Source of the DNA: Bifidobacterium psychraerophilum
Lineage (GTDB): Bacteria > Actinomycetota > Actinomycetes > Actinomycetales > Bifidobacteriaceae
DNA: 64,000 bases
Direction: 5' to 3'
Assembly: GCF_000741705.1 (NCBI RefSeq)
Contig: NZ_JGZI01000008.1
Location: forward strand, 248,001-312,000
The first letter of the stretch is position 1, and the number at the start of each line of letters is the position of its first letter. The notes under the pieces are model-generated. The model saw only the letters and a program-made list of their open reading frames with translations, was not told the DNA's origin and did not search any database. Positions 34,944 to 44,159 of the stretch are shown here, in pieces. The translations under genes and the position numbers were made by a program.

Positions 34944-37600
34944 GTGATGATATGAGTGGTGACGGCCATCGAACTCGTATGAGCTCGGCTTTGCTGAAGG
35001 ACACCTGGCGTACTTCGGTGAGGAACTGGAAACGATTCTTTTCGATCGTAGTGATCACGACGCTTGGTGTTGCGGTGCTCACGGGCATCTACGCCGGGTG
35101 CCGGGATATGCTCTTATCGGCCGACCGCTTCTACGACGCGCAAGGGCTTTTCGATATCCAGGTGGTCTCATCCGCAGGCCTGACCGATGACGATGTGACG
35201 GCGCTCAGCAAGGTCGAAGGCGTGCAGACGGTCCAGGCGGAGATGTCCGCCTCCGTGAACACGGATGTCGCCGGTACCAGTAAAAGCGCGACGATCAATC
35301 GGATCGGTGGCCAGGGTCTGAACAAGAGCTATCTTCAGGAAGGTGTGCTGCCATCGAAATCGGGACAGATAGCGGTAACGCGGCAGTTCATCGTCGACAG
35401 TGGCCTGCATATCGGGGATACCCTTGACGTCACTGCTTCGGATACCGACTCCTCATCGGGCGCGGCCTCCGCGCAGGGAGAGCCGGTGTTCCCCGGCAGC
35501 TACACCATTACCGCAGTGGTGCTCGATCCCAGCGACATAGCGAATCCGGAAGGATACAGCACAGGTGCCTTCCGCTCGAACGATGCCGAAAGCTACGCCT
35601 TCTTCGTGTCTTCCTCGAGCATGGAGGGGTCGCTGTACACTGCGATTTCCCTGAGGGTCTCGGACGCTGAACAGCTCGACACCTTCTCTGATGAGTACAG
35701 TGCAAAAGTGCAGCAGGTCGTCAGTCGTATAGAGGATTCGGTGGCCCCGGAGCGTCAGCGCGCCAGGGAGCGGCAACTCACAGCCCAAGTGCAGGAGGCC
35801 CAACGGCAAGCGGCCGCGGACTCCGTTTCGGATGCAACAGGGCGGTCATCAGCAGAGGCAAGTGATGAATCGCTTTCCATCCCGACGGTGCAGTGGCACG
35901 TGCAGAACAGATCGTCGATCACTACCTACTCGAATCTGAAAAGCGATCTGAGCTCGATTGAATCCATAGGTCGTGCATTCCCGGTGGTGTTCCTCGCGGT
36001 GGCGATCCTGATGAGCCTGACCGCTATGACGCGCATGGTCGAGGAAGACCGTGGGCTGATCGGCACCTACCTTGGTTTGGGATACGGCAAAATCGCCATC
36101 ATCACGCGATATGTCGGCTTCGCGCTTGCGGCGTGCCTGCTGGGAGGGGTGTTGGGCAATATCGTCGGTTTCGTCGGCATCCCGGTCTTCCTGATGCAGG
36201 TGCTCAAAGGGCTATACGTCATACCCGACGTGTCACTGTCCTTCGATCCGGCGTACGGTCTGGGAGGTGTCGCGCTGTTCACGGTGGGAGTCGTCGTCTC
36301 GACCCTGCTGGCTTGCAGGGGGGAGACGAGTCTGACACCTGCGCAGCTGATGCGTCCGAAATCTCCGAAGGCCGGTTCACGCGTGTTTCTGGAGCGCTTC
36401 ACCTGGGTGTGGGGGAGAATGAGCTTCCTCAACAAGGTGACCGTACGCAACCTGTTCCGATTCAAAAGCCGTCTGCTGATGACGGTCGGTGGCATCGCCG
36501 GGTGCACGGCTCTGATCGTCTGCGGTTTCGCCATCAACGACACGGTGCAGACCTTGGGATCCAAGCAGTATTCGGATATTGACCGATACGATCTGCTCAG
36601 TGTCGCCGCATCCGATGAGACGGCCGCCGCGATGAAAGAGCGCCTTGCCGATGACGGGAAGGTGAAGAGTTCCGTGGAGGTCCGGGTCGGCAGCGCGGAA
36701 ATGCTCAACGCCGAGGGGAACAGCGAATCCATACAGCTGATCGTCGTCCCTGATGGGCAGGATATCGCTCCGATGGTGGATCTGCGCCCCGCGAGTCAGG
36801 GTTTGGGCCGGATGTTCGGCTTCGCCAAAGCTCCTTCGGAACGACCACGCTTGACCTTGGGCGACGATGGGATTCTGGTGGCGCAAAGCGCCGCCAACGC
36901 CATGGGCATATCCGGCAACAGCACGGTCTCCCTGCGCGCGGACGGCCTTGACCAGCAGAAGGTCAAGGTGCAGGCGGTGTTCCGCAATGTCATCGGAAGC
37001 GATGTCTTCATATCCCAGAGCCTGTATGAGTCGAGTTTTGGCGTGAAGGAGGCGGGATTCGTCACCAACGCGGTGATGGCCACACTCAACGGTGATGAGG
37101 ATTCACAGATCAGTTATGCGCAGCGGTTGGTGAAGTCTTCGGATGTGGCCTCTGCTATCAGCACCGCGGATATGGAACGCAGCTTCGCATTCGATTTGAT
37201 GAGTGCGGTTGTCGCTCTGATCGTTGTGCTCGCGGGCTGCCTGGCACTGGTGGTGCTGTTCACGCTTGCCAGCACCAATGTATCCGAACGGGTTCGTGAG
37301 ATGGCCACGCTCAAGGTTCTGGGATTCACGGACCGTGAGATCCATCTGTACGTCAACAAGGAGATGCTGATACTGACCCTGCTCGGCACTCTGCTGGGAT
37401 TGCCGCTCGGTCGGGTGGTCGGAGGCATGCTCACAGGAGTGCTCGATATGCCGGGAATGTTCTTCGAAGTCGAAATCAATTGGGTCAGCTATGTGATTTC
37501 GGCCGCGGCCACCTTGTTCTTCGCCTTCATCGTGCAGTTCAGCACCAACATGGTGCTGAACAGAATCGATCCGGTGGGCTCACTGAAAAGCGTGGAATGA
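34937..37600 (+). CDS. Large FtsX-like ABC permease (two FtsX domains)
   Basis: The 887-aa protein has ten hydrophobic segments: one near residues 35-60, three near 340-465, one near 510-535 and the last three near 745-880. Two large extracytoplasmic domains (about 70-335 and 540-740) lie between them. The C-terminal helices end with the FtsX-type NRIDPVGSLKSVE. The first outer domain has a Gln/Ala-rich coiled-coil-like stretch near 270-300. ATG 34937 overlaps the ATPase stop (ATGGTAA), indicating coupling; ATG 34952 is an alternative. Family members act as mechanotransmitting exporters or antimicrobial-peptide detoxifiers. Confidence 0.9.
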   Translation: MVSDDMSGDGHRTRMSSALLKDTWRTSVRNWKRFFSIVVITTLGVAVLTGIYAGCRDMLLSADRFYDAQGLFDIQVVSSAGLTDDDVTALSKVEGVQTVQAEMSASVNTDVAGTSKSATINRIGGQGLNKSYLQEGVLPSKSGQIAVTRQFIVDSGLHIGDTLDVTASDTDSSSGAASAQGEPVFPGSYTITAVVLDPSDIANPEGYSTGAFRSNDAESYAFFVSSSSMEGSLYTAISLRVSDAEQLDTFSDEYSAKVQQVVSRIEDSVAPERQRARERQLTAQVQEAQRQAAADSVSDATGRSSAEASDESLSIPTVQWHVQNRSSITTYSNLKSDLSSIESIGRAFPVVFLAVAILMSLTAMTRMVEEDRGLIGTYLGLGYGKIAIITRYVGFALAACLLGGVLGNIVGFVGIPVFLMQVLKGLYVIPDVSLSFDPAYGLGGVALFTVGVVVSTLLACRGETSLTPAQLMRPKSPKAGSRVFLERFTWVWGRMSFLNKVTVRNLFRFKSRLLMTVGGIAGCTALIVCGFAINDTVQTLGSKQYSDIDRYDLLSVAASDETAAAMKERLADDGKVKSSVEVRVGSAEMLNAEGNSESIQLIVVPDGQDIAPMVDLRPASQGLGRMFGFAKAPSERPRLTLGDDGILVAQSAANAMGISGNSTVSLRADGLDQQKVKVQAVFRNVIGSDVFISQSLYESSFGVKEAGFVTNAVMATLNGDEDSQISYAQRLVKSSDVASAISTADMERSFAFDLMSAVVALIVVLAGCLALVVLFTLASTNVSERVREMATLKVLGFTDREIHLYVNKEMLILTLLGTLLGLPLGRVVGGMLTGVLDMPGMFFEVEINWVSYVISAAATLFFAFIVQFSTNMVLNRIDPVGSLKSVE

Positions 37601-37639
37601 GGACGCCCATTCCCACGGGCCTGTTCCGCCCCGTTCCTG

Positions 37640-38716
37640 TCAGGCGGTGAACAGACGTCCGGGGAAGTCGCGCGATAGCAGCGCACTCCGATCGGAGAGC
37701 ACCACCGCGCACTCGAATTCGAATGATTCGGCGAGGCTTGAGGGGTCGCAGACGAACAATGCGGTGGAAAGACCGTCCGCCAGTGCTGTGGGGAAGGCTT
37801 CGATGCCGACGGCACCGTTTGCGTGGTCACGTGAAGCGGAATCCGACGAGGTGCGTTGCGTCACCCATGTGGCCGCCACTTCATTGGCGGGCATTCCATC
37901 TATCGCATTGAGCAGATGATGCATCATCACAGGGCCGCCTTCGCAGTCAGATGTATCGCTCCCGTCGGCCTTCTCGCCCGGGACGGTCCATCTGCGTCTG
38001 CTGGGAGCCGAGGCGCATAGCGAGGCATGCGTCAGATTCGCCATGCCGACCGCTTCATCCTCGTTGAAGGGGTCCTCAAGCGCGACACGTACCGCATCGA
38101 GGCATTCGATACGCAAATCCCCGCCCGCGTCAATGAGATAGTGGTCATGTCGCTCCGCACAGGCTGCAGCCAGCAGATCCACCATGAAACCCTTGCCTGC
38201 AGCGCCAAAATCAAGGTGGAGGGCTTGTCGGGTGATCAGGGTCGTGCCATGCCTGGTAACAGCCTCGCCCCAATTGGCGCGTCCGTGTATGGCGCCGACC
38301 GCATCACGGGCGTGTGGAATGGCATGGAAAGCGAGGTCCGGACCGTAACCGAGCTTCACCAGGTCAGAGCCGACCAAGGGGTCGATGGCACCGTGCGTCG
38401 CATCGAATAATCCGTCATACATCTCAAATAGTGGAGCCAGGTAGTCGGGGAAGTCGAAACTGCCTCCATGCTGCGCGCGGGACATCGTGCTGAGCAGTGA
38501 ATCCTCGCGAAAGCGCGAGAGCACCGCTTCGTAGTCCTCGATCATCAGACGGAGCCGTTCATACAGGTCATCGTCGATTGGCCGCGCGGTATGCATTACG
38601 ATGCCCGTGCCTAGTGCTTCCGGGAAAACGGACGCATGCTGGAGGTCTTGAACGGAATCGGCCCCGGCCTCTTCGGCGCTCCTCTGACGATGTTGCATAC
38701 AGGACACTGTACTCAT
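37640..38716 (-). CDS. apbE: ApbE-type FAD:protein FMN transferase
   Basis: The 358-aa protein belongs to the ApbE family, which uses FAD to attach FMN covalently to Thr/Ser of target proteins. Visible hallmarks are ALGTGIVMHT at the start, ANWGEAVTRHGTTL, the FAD/Mg motif HLDFGAAGKGFMVD, and HHLLNAIDG, corresponding to the family H-x-I-x-P/D-x-TG motif. No signal peptide is evident. ATG 38716 has no SD, so the exact start is uncertain. It is divergent from the Ftr1 gene of the iron locus, and the FMN-binding lipoprotein at 46520 in the same locus is the obvious substrate. Confidence 0.9.
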   Translation of the reverse strand: MSTVSCMQHRQRSAEEAGADSVQDLQHASVFPEALGTGIVMHTARPIDDDLYERLRLMIEDYEAVLSRFREDSLLSTMSRAQHGGSFDFPDYLAPLFEMYDGLFDATHGAIDPLVGSDLVKLGYGPDLAFHAIPHARDAVGAIHGRANWGEAVTRHGTTLITRQALHLDFGAAGKGFMVDLLAAACAERHDHYLIDAGGDLRIECLDAVRVALEDPFNEDEAVGMANLTHASLCASAPSRRRWTVPGEKADGSDTSDCEGGPVMMHHLLNAIDGMPANEVAATWVTQRTSSDSASRDHANGAVGIEAFPTALADGLSTALFVCDPSSLAESFEFECAVVLSDRSALLSRDFPGRLFTA

Positions 38717-38887
38717 CGAGAGGGGATGGACGATGGTCGCACCGATACGTCAACTCGTCAAAAATTCATTTTATACACCACAATTTTGGGAAAAACAAGA
38801 CTGCACTTTATGCTAATTTTCAGCTACATTGCATACTGGTGATTTTCTCACGTCAATTCCCTCACTGAATACGGAAAGTGTTGCAGC
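38717..38887. promoter_or_regulatory. AT-rich divergent promoter region of the iron locus
   Basis: 171 bp between apbE and the Ftr1 gene, with a strongly AT-rich core at 38755-38845. Candidate -10 elements include TTTATAC near 38776 and TATGCTAAT near 38810. I looked for a DtxR/IdeR-type 19-bp palindrome and found none convincing. Confidence 0.4.
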
Positions 38888-40648
38888 ATGCAATCTCGCA
38901 TATTCAAGACCGTGCGACGCCCTGTTGCGCTGTTTGCTTTGCTGGTCGCGTTCATCGCGATGTCATCGCTCTGTCTGCCCCAGGCATCCGCGGCGGACGC
39001 CGACGGCGGCGATTACTCCAGCTGGAGCGAAATCGCGACGACGACGAATGCGCAGCTTGCCAAAGCGGAAGAGAGCTACGCCGGCGGTGATACCGCAGGT
39101 GCTTCCTCGAAATTCAGTGCAGCCTACAACAGCGTGTATGTGGCCTCTAATTTCGCGAAGGTCGTCAATGACACACTTGGCGCGAACAGTCAGCAGAGTT
39201 TGCAGCAGCAGTTCCAGGCGATAGAACAGCTTTCCTATACGACCGGCAATACCGAGGCCATCAGCTCGAAGCTTTCCGCATTGCAGACGGATCTTCTTGC
39301 CAGTGCGCGGCAATTGGACCAGGAGGCGAATCTCTCCAATCCAAAGGTCTATGCCGAAAACCTGAACAAACAGATCGAGGAACAGCGCAAAAAACTCGAT
39401 GCGGCCAAAAAGAACAAGAACACCGGCAGGGGTGATCAAAGCTGGTCCGAGGTGGCCGATCAGATGACCGCCCTGCTGGACAAGGCCTCCAAAGCCTCCG
39501 CGGCTGGTGATGGGCGTCAAGGTTCCGATCTGGTCAATGAAGCGTATTACCAGTATTACGAGAAACTCGGTTTTGAGAAAACGGTGATGAACGCCATCAG
39601 CGGCCGCCGTGTCTCACAGGTGGAGTACCAGTTCAAAGAGACGCGCATGGCCATGGTCCAAGGGGAGTCGGACAGCAAGGTACAGGGCCTTGTCGATGAT
39701 CTCAAGACCATGATCGTTGAGGATGCCAAAACCTTGGACGGTGGTGCCGCGGGAGACGTGAATCCGATGACCGCATTCTTCACCAGCGCCTTCGGGCAGG
39801 CCTTCGTGGTCCTGCTGCGTGAGGGGCTTGAGGCTTTGCTTGTGGTTGCCGCGATCATCGCCTACCTGGTAAAAGCCGGTCATGGCAATAAGGTCCGCTA
39901 CATTTACTGGGGTGTCGTCGCAGGTCTTATCGGCAGCGCGTTGATGGCCCTGCTGTTCACATTCGTATTCAATTCGGCGGGTGCCCATCAGGAGATGCTG
40001 GAGGGGATCACCGCACTGATCGCGATGGTGATGCTGCTCTACACCAGTAATTGGATGCTTTCGAAGTCATCGGTGGATTCATGGAACAGCTATATCAAGG
40101 AGAAAACGGTGGCCGCCGTATCCACGGGCAGCGTGGTATCCCTGGCCTTGCTCTCCTTCCTGGCGGTATTCCGCGAGGGTGCTGAAACGGTGATGTTCTA
40201 TCAGGCGATCTTCACGATGGCGCCAAGTGGCAGTAGGGAGATCTGGATGGGCTTTGCCGCCGCCGCGGTGGTGCTGGTCCTCTTGTTCCTGTTGATCCGC
40301 TTCACCTCCGTGAAGATTCCGATTCGTCCCTTCTTCATGATCACCAGTGCCCTGATGGCGGTTATGGTGGTGATTTTCGCGGGAGGCGGCGTACACGCCC
40401 TGATTGAGGGAGACATCGTTCCCGCCACCTATCTGCCGGCGGTGCCGACGAATGACTGGATCGGTCTGTATCCATATGCGCAGACTGTGGCCGCGCAGAT
40501 CATCGCGCTCGTGGTCGTCGTGCTGCTGTTCGTGGTTTCGGTCTTCCGCCAACGACGCGTGCATGCCGCGGCCGTCGCGGGAGCCCAGGCCGTCGATGCG
40601 GGCGCAGCCGCGGATACGGCACATCACGGCGATGCGGACGCAAAGTAA
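38888..40648 (+). CDS. Ftr1/EfeU-type iron permease with secreted N-terminal domain
   Basis: The 586-aa protein has a signal peptide (14-36, ASAADA), two related helical repeats outside the membrane (about 45-100 and 185-240, SSWSEIA and QSWSEVA), and a C-terminal seven-helix Ftr1 domain. The two essential iron-pathway motifs are REGLE (311-315) and REGAE (429-433). It would carry iron across the membrane. The following P19-like lipoprotein is the standard partner, and the pair is known in Bifidobacterium breve as a ferrous iron uptake system (BfeUO). A charged His/Ala-rich tail ends the protein. Confidence 0.93.
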   Translation: MQSRIFKTVRRPVALFALLVAFIAMSSLCLPQASAADADGGDYSSWSEIATTTNAQLAKAEESYAGGDTAGASSKFSAAYNSVYVASNFAKVVNDTLGANSQQSLQQQFQAIEQLSYTTGNTEAISSKLSALQTDLLASARQLDQEANLSNPKVYAENLNKQIEEQRKKLDAAKKNKNTGRGDQSWSEVADQMTALLDKASKASAAGDGRQGSDLVNEAYYQYYEKLGFEKTVMNAISGRRVSQVEYQFKETRMAMVQGESDSKVQGLVDDLKTMIVEDAKTLDGGAAGDVNPMTAFFTSAFGQAFVVLLREGLEALLVVAAIIAYLVKAGHGNKVRYIYWGVVAGLIGSALMALLFTFVFNSAGAHQEMLEGITALIAMVMLLYTSNWMLSKSSVDSWNSYIKEKTVAAVSTGSVVSLALLSFLAVFREGAETVMFYQAIFTMAPSGSREIWMGFAAAAVVLVLLFLLIRFTSVKIPIRPFFMITSALMAVMVVIFAGGGVHALIEGDIVPATYLPAVPTNDWIGLYPYAQTVAAQIIALVVVVLLFVVSVFRQRRVHAAAVAGAQAVDAGAAADTAHHGDADAK

Positions 40649-40703
40649 ATCTTCCCTCCATAATTCAACATCCTCACATACCAAGGAACAAAGGAAAGAG
40701 AAC

Positions 40704-41324
40704 ATGAAACAACACAAGCAACTCATGGCTGTGGCGGCGTTGGTGCTGTCCGGCGCGTTGGCCTTGTCCGGATGCGGAAGCTCCAACAGCTCATCGGGCA
40801 CTTCCAAGGCCGCCGACGCTTCGGACACCTCCTCATCAAGCGATTCGGGCGCGGGATTCGAAGAGGTTCCCATCGGGGACGACCAGCAGAAGGGGCCTCT
40901 GAACATCGGCACGGTGTTCTTCCAGCCCGTTGATATGGAACCGGCCGGTATGGGTCTGGCAGCCGCTGATTCCAACATGCACCTCGAGGCGGATATCCAC
41001 GCTCTGGCGAACAACAATCTGGGATATGCCAAAGGCGAGTTCGTCCCTGATCTGACGGTGAACTACACGATCACCGATGAATCCGATGCGAGTAATACGC
41101 AGTCGGGAACCTTCATGCAGATGAACGCTTCCGATGGTCCTCATTACGGTGCCAATATCAAGCTTGCGAAAGCCGGAACCTACAAGCTCACCTACAAGAT
41201 CGACTCGCCGGAGAAGAAGGGCTGGATGCTGCACGTCGATCCGGAGACCGGTGTCACCGGCAAGTTCTGGACGGACCCCATAACCGTCTCCTGGGATTGG
41301 GACTACACCCCCCACGAATGGTAG
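40704..41324 (+). CDS. P19/Tpd-like iron-transport lipoprotein
   Basis: The 206-aa protein starts at ATG 40704 with AAAGGAAAGAG upstream. The signal peptide ends in lipobox LSGC (Cys24), followed by a Ser/Asp-rich linker. The mature domain is the P19/Tpd immunoglobulin-like fold: GTVFFQPVDMEPAGMG, NMHLEADIHA and GPHYGANIKL supply the conserved Met/His/Glu metal ligands. P19 binds copper and iron and passes iron to Ftr1. It follows the Ftr1 gene by 55 bp. The original cluster partner in Campylobacter is cj1659 (p19). Confidence 0.92.
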   Translation: MKQHKQLMAVAALVLSGALALSGCGSSNSSSGTSKAADASDTSSSSDSGAGFEEVPIGDDQQKGPLNIGTVFFQPVDMEPAGMGLAAADSNMHLEADIHALANNNLGYAKGEFVPDLTVNYTITDESDASNTQSGTFMQMNASDGPHYGANIKLAKAGTYKLTYKIDSPEKKGWMLHVDPETGVTGKFWTDPITVSWDWDYTPHEW

Positions 41325-41428
41325 AGGTATGACCGAAGAGGGATGATTGCCTGGTAATCAGACTCGGCGAGACTTTCGCTTGTTATTGCACCGCATACTG
41401 CAGCCAACTGGGATAATCATCGTTTTCC

Positions 41429-41471
41429 ACCCTTCCCCATATGAATGCGACAGCATAAAATCGGGAAGGGT
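41429..41471 (+). other. 9-bp stem-loop between the P19 and DUF2318 genes
   Basis: ACCCTTCCC (41429-41437) pairs with GGGAAGGGT (41463-41471) across a 25-nt AT-rich loop, in a 202-bp gap. It could partly terminate the Ftr1-P19 transcript. No U-tract follows. TTGTTATTG near 41378 is a weak -35-like element. Confidence 0.5.
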
Positions 41472-41526
41472 TCCTTCGTGAGTTCGTAACAATCAAAACC
41501 CGCCAAGATAGGGGAGCAGGGCACAG

Positions 41527-42807
41527 ATGCTTGAACAGTTCGTGACCGTGTTACCGGGGACACTGGGACCCGCGTTGCTGGTGATGAGTGTGAGCGCCAT
41601 GCTCCGCGTCGGTGAGGGCAGGGAAAAACCCCGTAGTTCCTCGTGGCGTCTGTATGGTCTGATCGTCGGCATCCTTGGGGCTGTGGTCTTCGCGGCCCTC
41701 CGCGCGAGCGCCGTGATCAACCAGCGCACGGTGGTGAATTATCCGACCCTGGTATGCTGCGTGATTGCCGATATCGCCCTTTTCGTGGTGCTGATAAACG
41801 CGAAGCGCACCACGTCCCATTGGGCGGAACATCCACGTCGTATGGACATGGCCAACGGCATAGCCGCAATCGCCTTGGCGCTGACCGTTTTCCGCGCCCT
41901 TCCCGACGTCATCCTGGAGCTGACGATCTTCGTGGAACCGGGGGATCCGGTATTCACATCGGATATGCTGCTCCGTGCACTCGGATTCCTGCTGGGTCTG
42001 GCGGCATCGGTCATCGTCGCGTATATTGTGCGTTCCTTGCGTTCGACGGCCTATGCCTGGTCCTTCAATCTCGCGGCGCTCATCCTGCTGGTGCTGGTGT
42101 TCGTGCAGCACCTCACATCCTTGTTCACGGTGATGCAGTCCACCGGAGACCTGATGTTGCACGGTCTGACTTTCAAACTGCTGGTCTGGTTCATCAACCA
42201 CGGGACCCCGATCATCATCGCCCAGCTCGCCGTTTTCCTGATTCCCGCCGTCGCATCGATCGTTGCGGGCTTCCGTATGCCTTTGGTCGGCGAGAACAAT
42301 GCCGTCGTGCGGACACACGCTGCATTCAGACGCAGAGCCAAGGCCGCCGGAGTCTGGACCATACTCGCCGTCATTGGTGTGACCGTCGCGTTGACCTACG
42401 GCGTTGCCCAGACCAACAAGGTGCCGGTTCTTTCCCCTCCCGAATCGTATTCACTCTCAAAGGACGGGGACGTGGCCACCATCTCCTTCTCACAGCTTGC
42501 GGACGGGCATCTGCATCGCTTCGAATACAAGGCCAAGGACGGAACCGTCATGCGCTTCATCATCATCAAGAAGAACGGAGGGGCCTACGGAGTGGGTCTG
42601 GATGCTTGTGACAACTGCGGGGATGCCGGATACTACGAAAAGGATGGCAAGATCATCTGCAAACGATGCGATGTCGCCATCAATCTCGCTACGATCGGTT
42701 TCTCCGGTGGATGCAACCCCATACCTTTCCCCTATCAGGCCGGGCATGGTTCGATTACGATCCAGACCTCGGATCTTGATGCTTTGTCAAGCCATTTTCA
42801 GAGCTGA
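41527..42807 (+). CDS. DUF2318-type membrane protein with C-terminal double-CxxC domain
   Basis: The 426-aa protein has eight hydrophobic segments (about 12-300) and a C-terminal extracytoplasmic domain of about 110 residues. That domain carries C361-C364 and C378-C381, plus a lone Cys396 in FSGGCNPIP, the pattern of DUF2318 proteins associated with Ftr1/P19 iron uptake (Campylobacter cj1660 equivalent). The cysteines may hold an iron-sulfur centre or a metal and are a plausible electron relay between the flavoprotein encoded downstream and incoming iron (inference). GGGGAG lies about ten bases before the ATG. His residues within the membrane segments are few, so a heme role is not supported. 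Confidence 0.9.
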   Translation: MLEQFVTVLPGTLGPALLVMSVSAMLRVGEGREKPRSSSWRLYGLIVGILGAVVFAALRASAVINQRTVVNYPTLVCCVIADIALFVVLINAKRTTSHWAEHPRRMDMANGIAAIALALTVFRALPDVILELTIFVEPGDPVFTSDMLLRALGFLLGLAASVIVAYIVRSLRSTAYAWSFNLAALILLVLVFVQHLTSLFTVMQSTGDLMLHGLTFKLLVWFINHGTPIIIAQLAVFLIPAVASIVAGFRMPLVGENNAVVRTHAAFRRRAKAAGVWTILAVIGVTVALTYGVAQTNKVPVLSPPESYSLSKDGDVATISFSQLADGHLHRFEYKAKDGTVMRFIIIKKNGGAYGVGLDACDNCGDAGYYEKDGKIICKRCDVAINLATIGFSGGCNPIPFPYQAGHGSITIQTSDLDALSSHFQS

Positions 42808-42821
42808 CGGGAAGTGATGGC

Positions 42822-44159
42822 ATGTTCCTCAATCGCATGGTGTTTCGTTCGCTGAGCAGGCAGCTGAGCAGACGCATCCTCATCGCCGTGAGCGTCGGTC
42901 TCTCGGCATGCGTCTCGGTTGCCATGCTGGGGGTGGTCTTCGATGTCGGGGACAAGCTGAATGCGGAGCTCTCGACCTATGGATCGAATATCGTCGTTCA
43001 GCCCAAATCGGATGCCGTCGTCTCGGACCTGTATTCCGCAAACGACGCGGACTCATCGGGAAGCGCCTTGGATTCCGATCCCGCATCCTTCATCAAGGAA
43101 TCGGATATTCCGAAGATCAAAACGATTTTCTGGGCATACAACATCACCGATTTCGCACCCCAGCTCAATACGCATGCGAAGGTGGGGGTGAATTGCGGCG
43201 GCGATTCATCCGGTGCGGCCTGCCATTCGGTTTCCGCTCCCCTGGTGGGCACATGGTTCCATAAGAAGATCACCGCATCCACCGGGGAATCATCAACGGT
43301 GGGTGTTCAGGGGATGCGATCATGGTGGAAGCTGACCGGTTCATGGGCGAAAGACGACAGCGACCAGGCGATGATCGGCAGCACGCTCGCGAAAGAGCTG
43401 GGTGCCGCTGTCGGAGACACCTTGACCGTGGGCAAAGGGAACGCCACACAGCAACTCAGGATAAGCGGCATATTTGATTCAGGGGATGACGATAACGGCG
43501 CGGTCTACCTATCGTCCTCTGCCGTGCAGCAGTTGGCGGGTCTGCCGGACCAGGTGGATCGCGTCGAGGTGAAGGCACTGACCACGCCGGAAAACGATCT
43601 GGCGCGCAAAGCAGCCCGCAATCCCGGCGCATTGTCCCAGGCGGATTGGGAGACCTGGTATTGCACGGCATATCCATCCTCGATCGCCTACCAGATCGAA
43701 GAGGTGATCCCCGGATCGGTGGCGAAACAGGTGCGTCAGGTCGCCGCGCTGCAGGGTGATGTGATGCAGAAGACGCAGGCGGTCATGATTCTGATGACGG
43801 CGTTGAGCCTGATCGCTGCGGCAATTGCCGTCGCCAATCTGATGGCGGCAGCGATCGCGGAGCGCTCCTCCGAATTCGCTCTGTTGAAAGCCATAGGAGC
43901 GACTGATGCATCGGTAAGCAGACTGGTGGTTATGGAGACCGCCTCGGTCAGCCTGTTTGGTGCGCTGATAGGGGCGGGGCTCGGGTCGGCGGCGGCCCAG
44001 GTCGTGGGGCACGTGGTGTTCGGATCAGGTATCACGATGCGACCGATGGTCTTCGTGCTGGTCTTTGTCCTGTTGGCGGTCACCGTTCTTGCGGCATCGC
44101 TGTCAGGGATTCGATCGATTCTCAGGTTGCGGCCTGCGGAGGTGCTACATGGCAGGTAA
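42822..44159 (+). CDS. FtsX-like ABC permease of the iron locus, subunit 1
   Basis: The 445-aa protein has the MacB/FtsX layout: one helix near 20-42, a large extracytoplasmic domain (about 45-315) and three C-terminal helices (320-435), ending LRPAEVLHGR. Two Cys residues (VNCGGDSSGAACHS) sit in the outer domain. It starts 14 bp after the DUF2318 gene and overlaps the next permease by 11 bp, so the proteins form one complex. In Campylobacter the matching genes are cj1661-cj1662. Confidence 0.92.
   Translation: MFLNRMVFRSLSRQLSRRILIAVSVGLSACVSVAMLGVVFDVGDKLNAELSTYGSNIVVQPKSDAVVSDLYSANDADSSGSALDSDPASFIKESDIPKIKTIFWAYNITDFAPQLNTHAKVGVNCGGDSSGAACHSVSAPLVGTWFHKKITASTGESSTVGVQGMRSWWKLTGSWAKDDSDQAMIGSTLAKELGAAVGDTLTVGKGNATQQLRISGIFDSGDDDNGAVYLSSSAVQQLAGLPDQVDRVEVKALTTPENDLARKAARNPGALSQADWETWYCTAYPSSIAYQIEEVIPGSVAKQVRQVAALQGDVMQKTQAVMILMTALSLIAAAIAVANLMAAAIAERSSEFALLKAIGATDASVSRLVVMETASVSLFGALIGAGLGSAAAQVVGHVVFGSGITMRPMVFVLVFVLLAVTVLAASLSGIRSILRLRPAEVLHGR

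Noticed and set aside
34242-37600. Assigning the LolD/FtsX pair to the iron locus
   Set aside because: It has its own promoter region, is separated from the locus by the convergent apbE gene, and the iron locus already has its own ATPase and permeases.
38717-38887. DtxR/IdeR iron box before the Ftr1 gene
   Set aside because: The region is AT-rich, but no 19-bp palindrome resembling the TTAGGTTAG/CTAACCTAA consensus is present.
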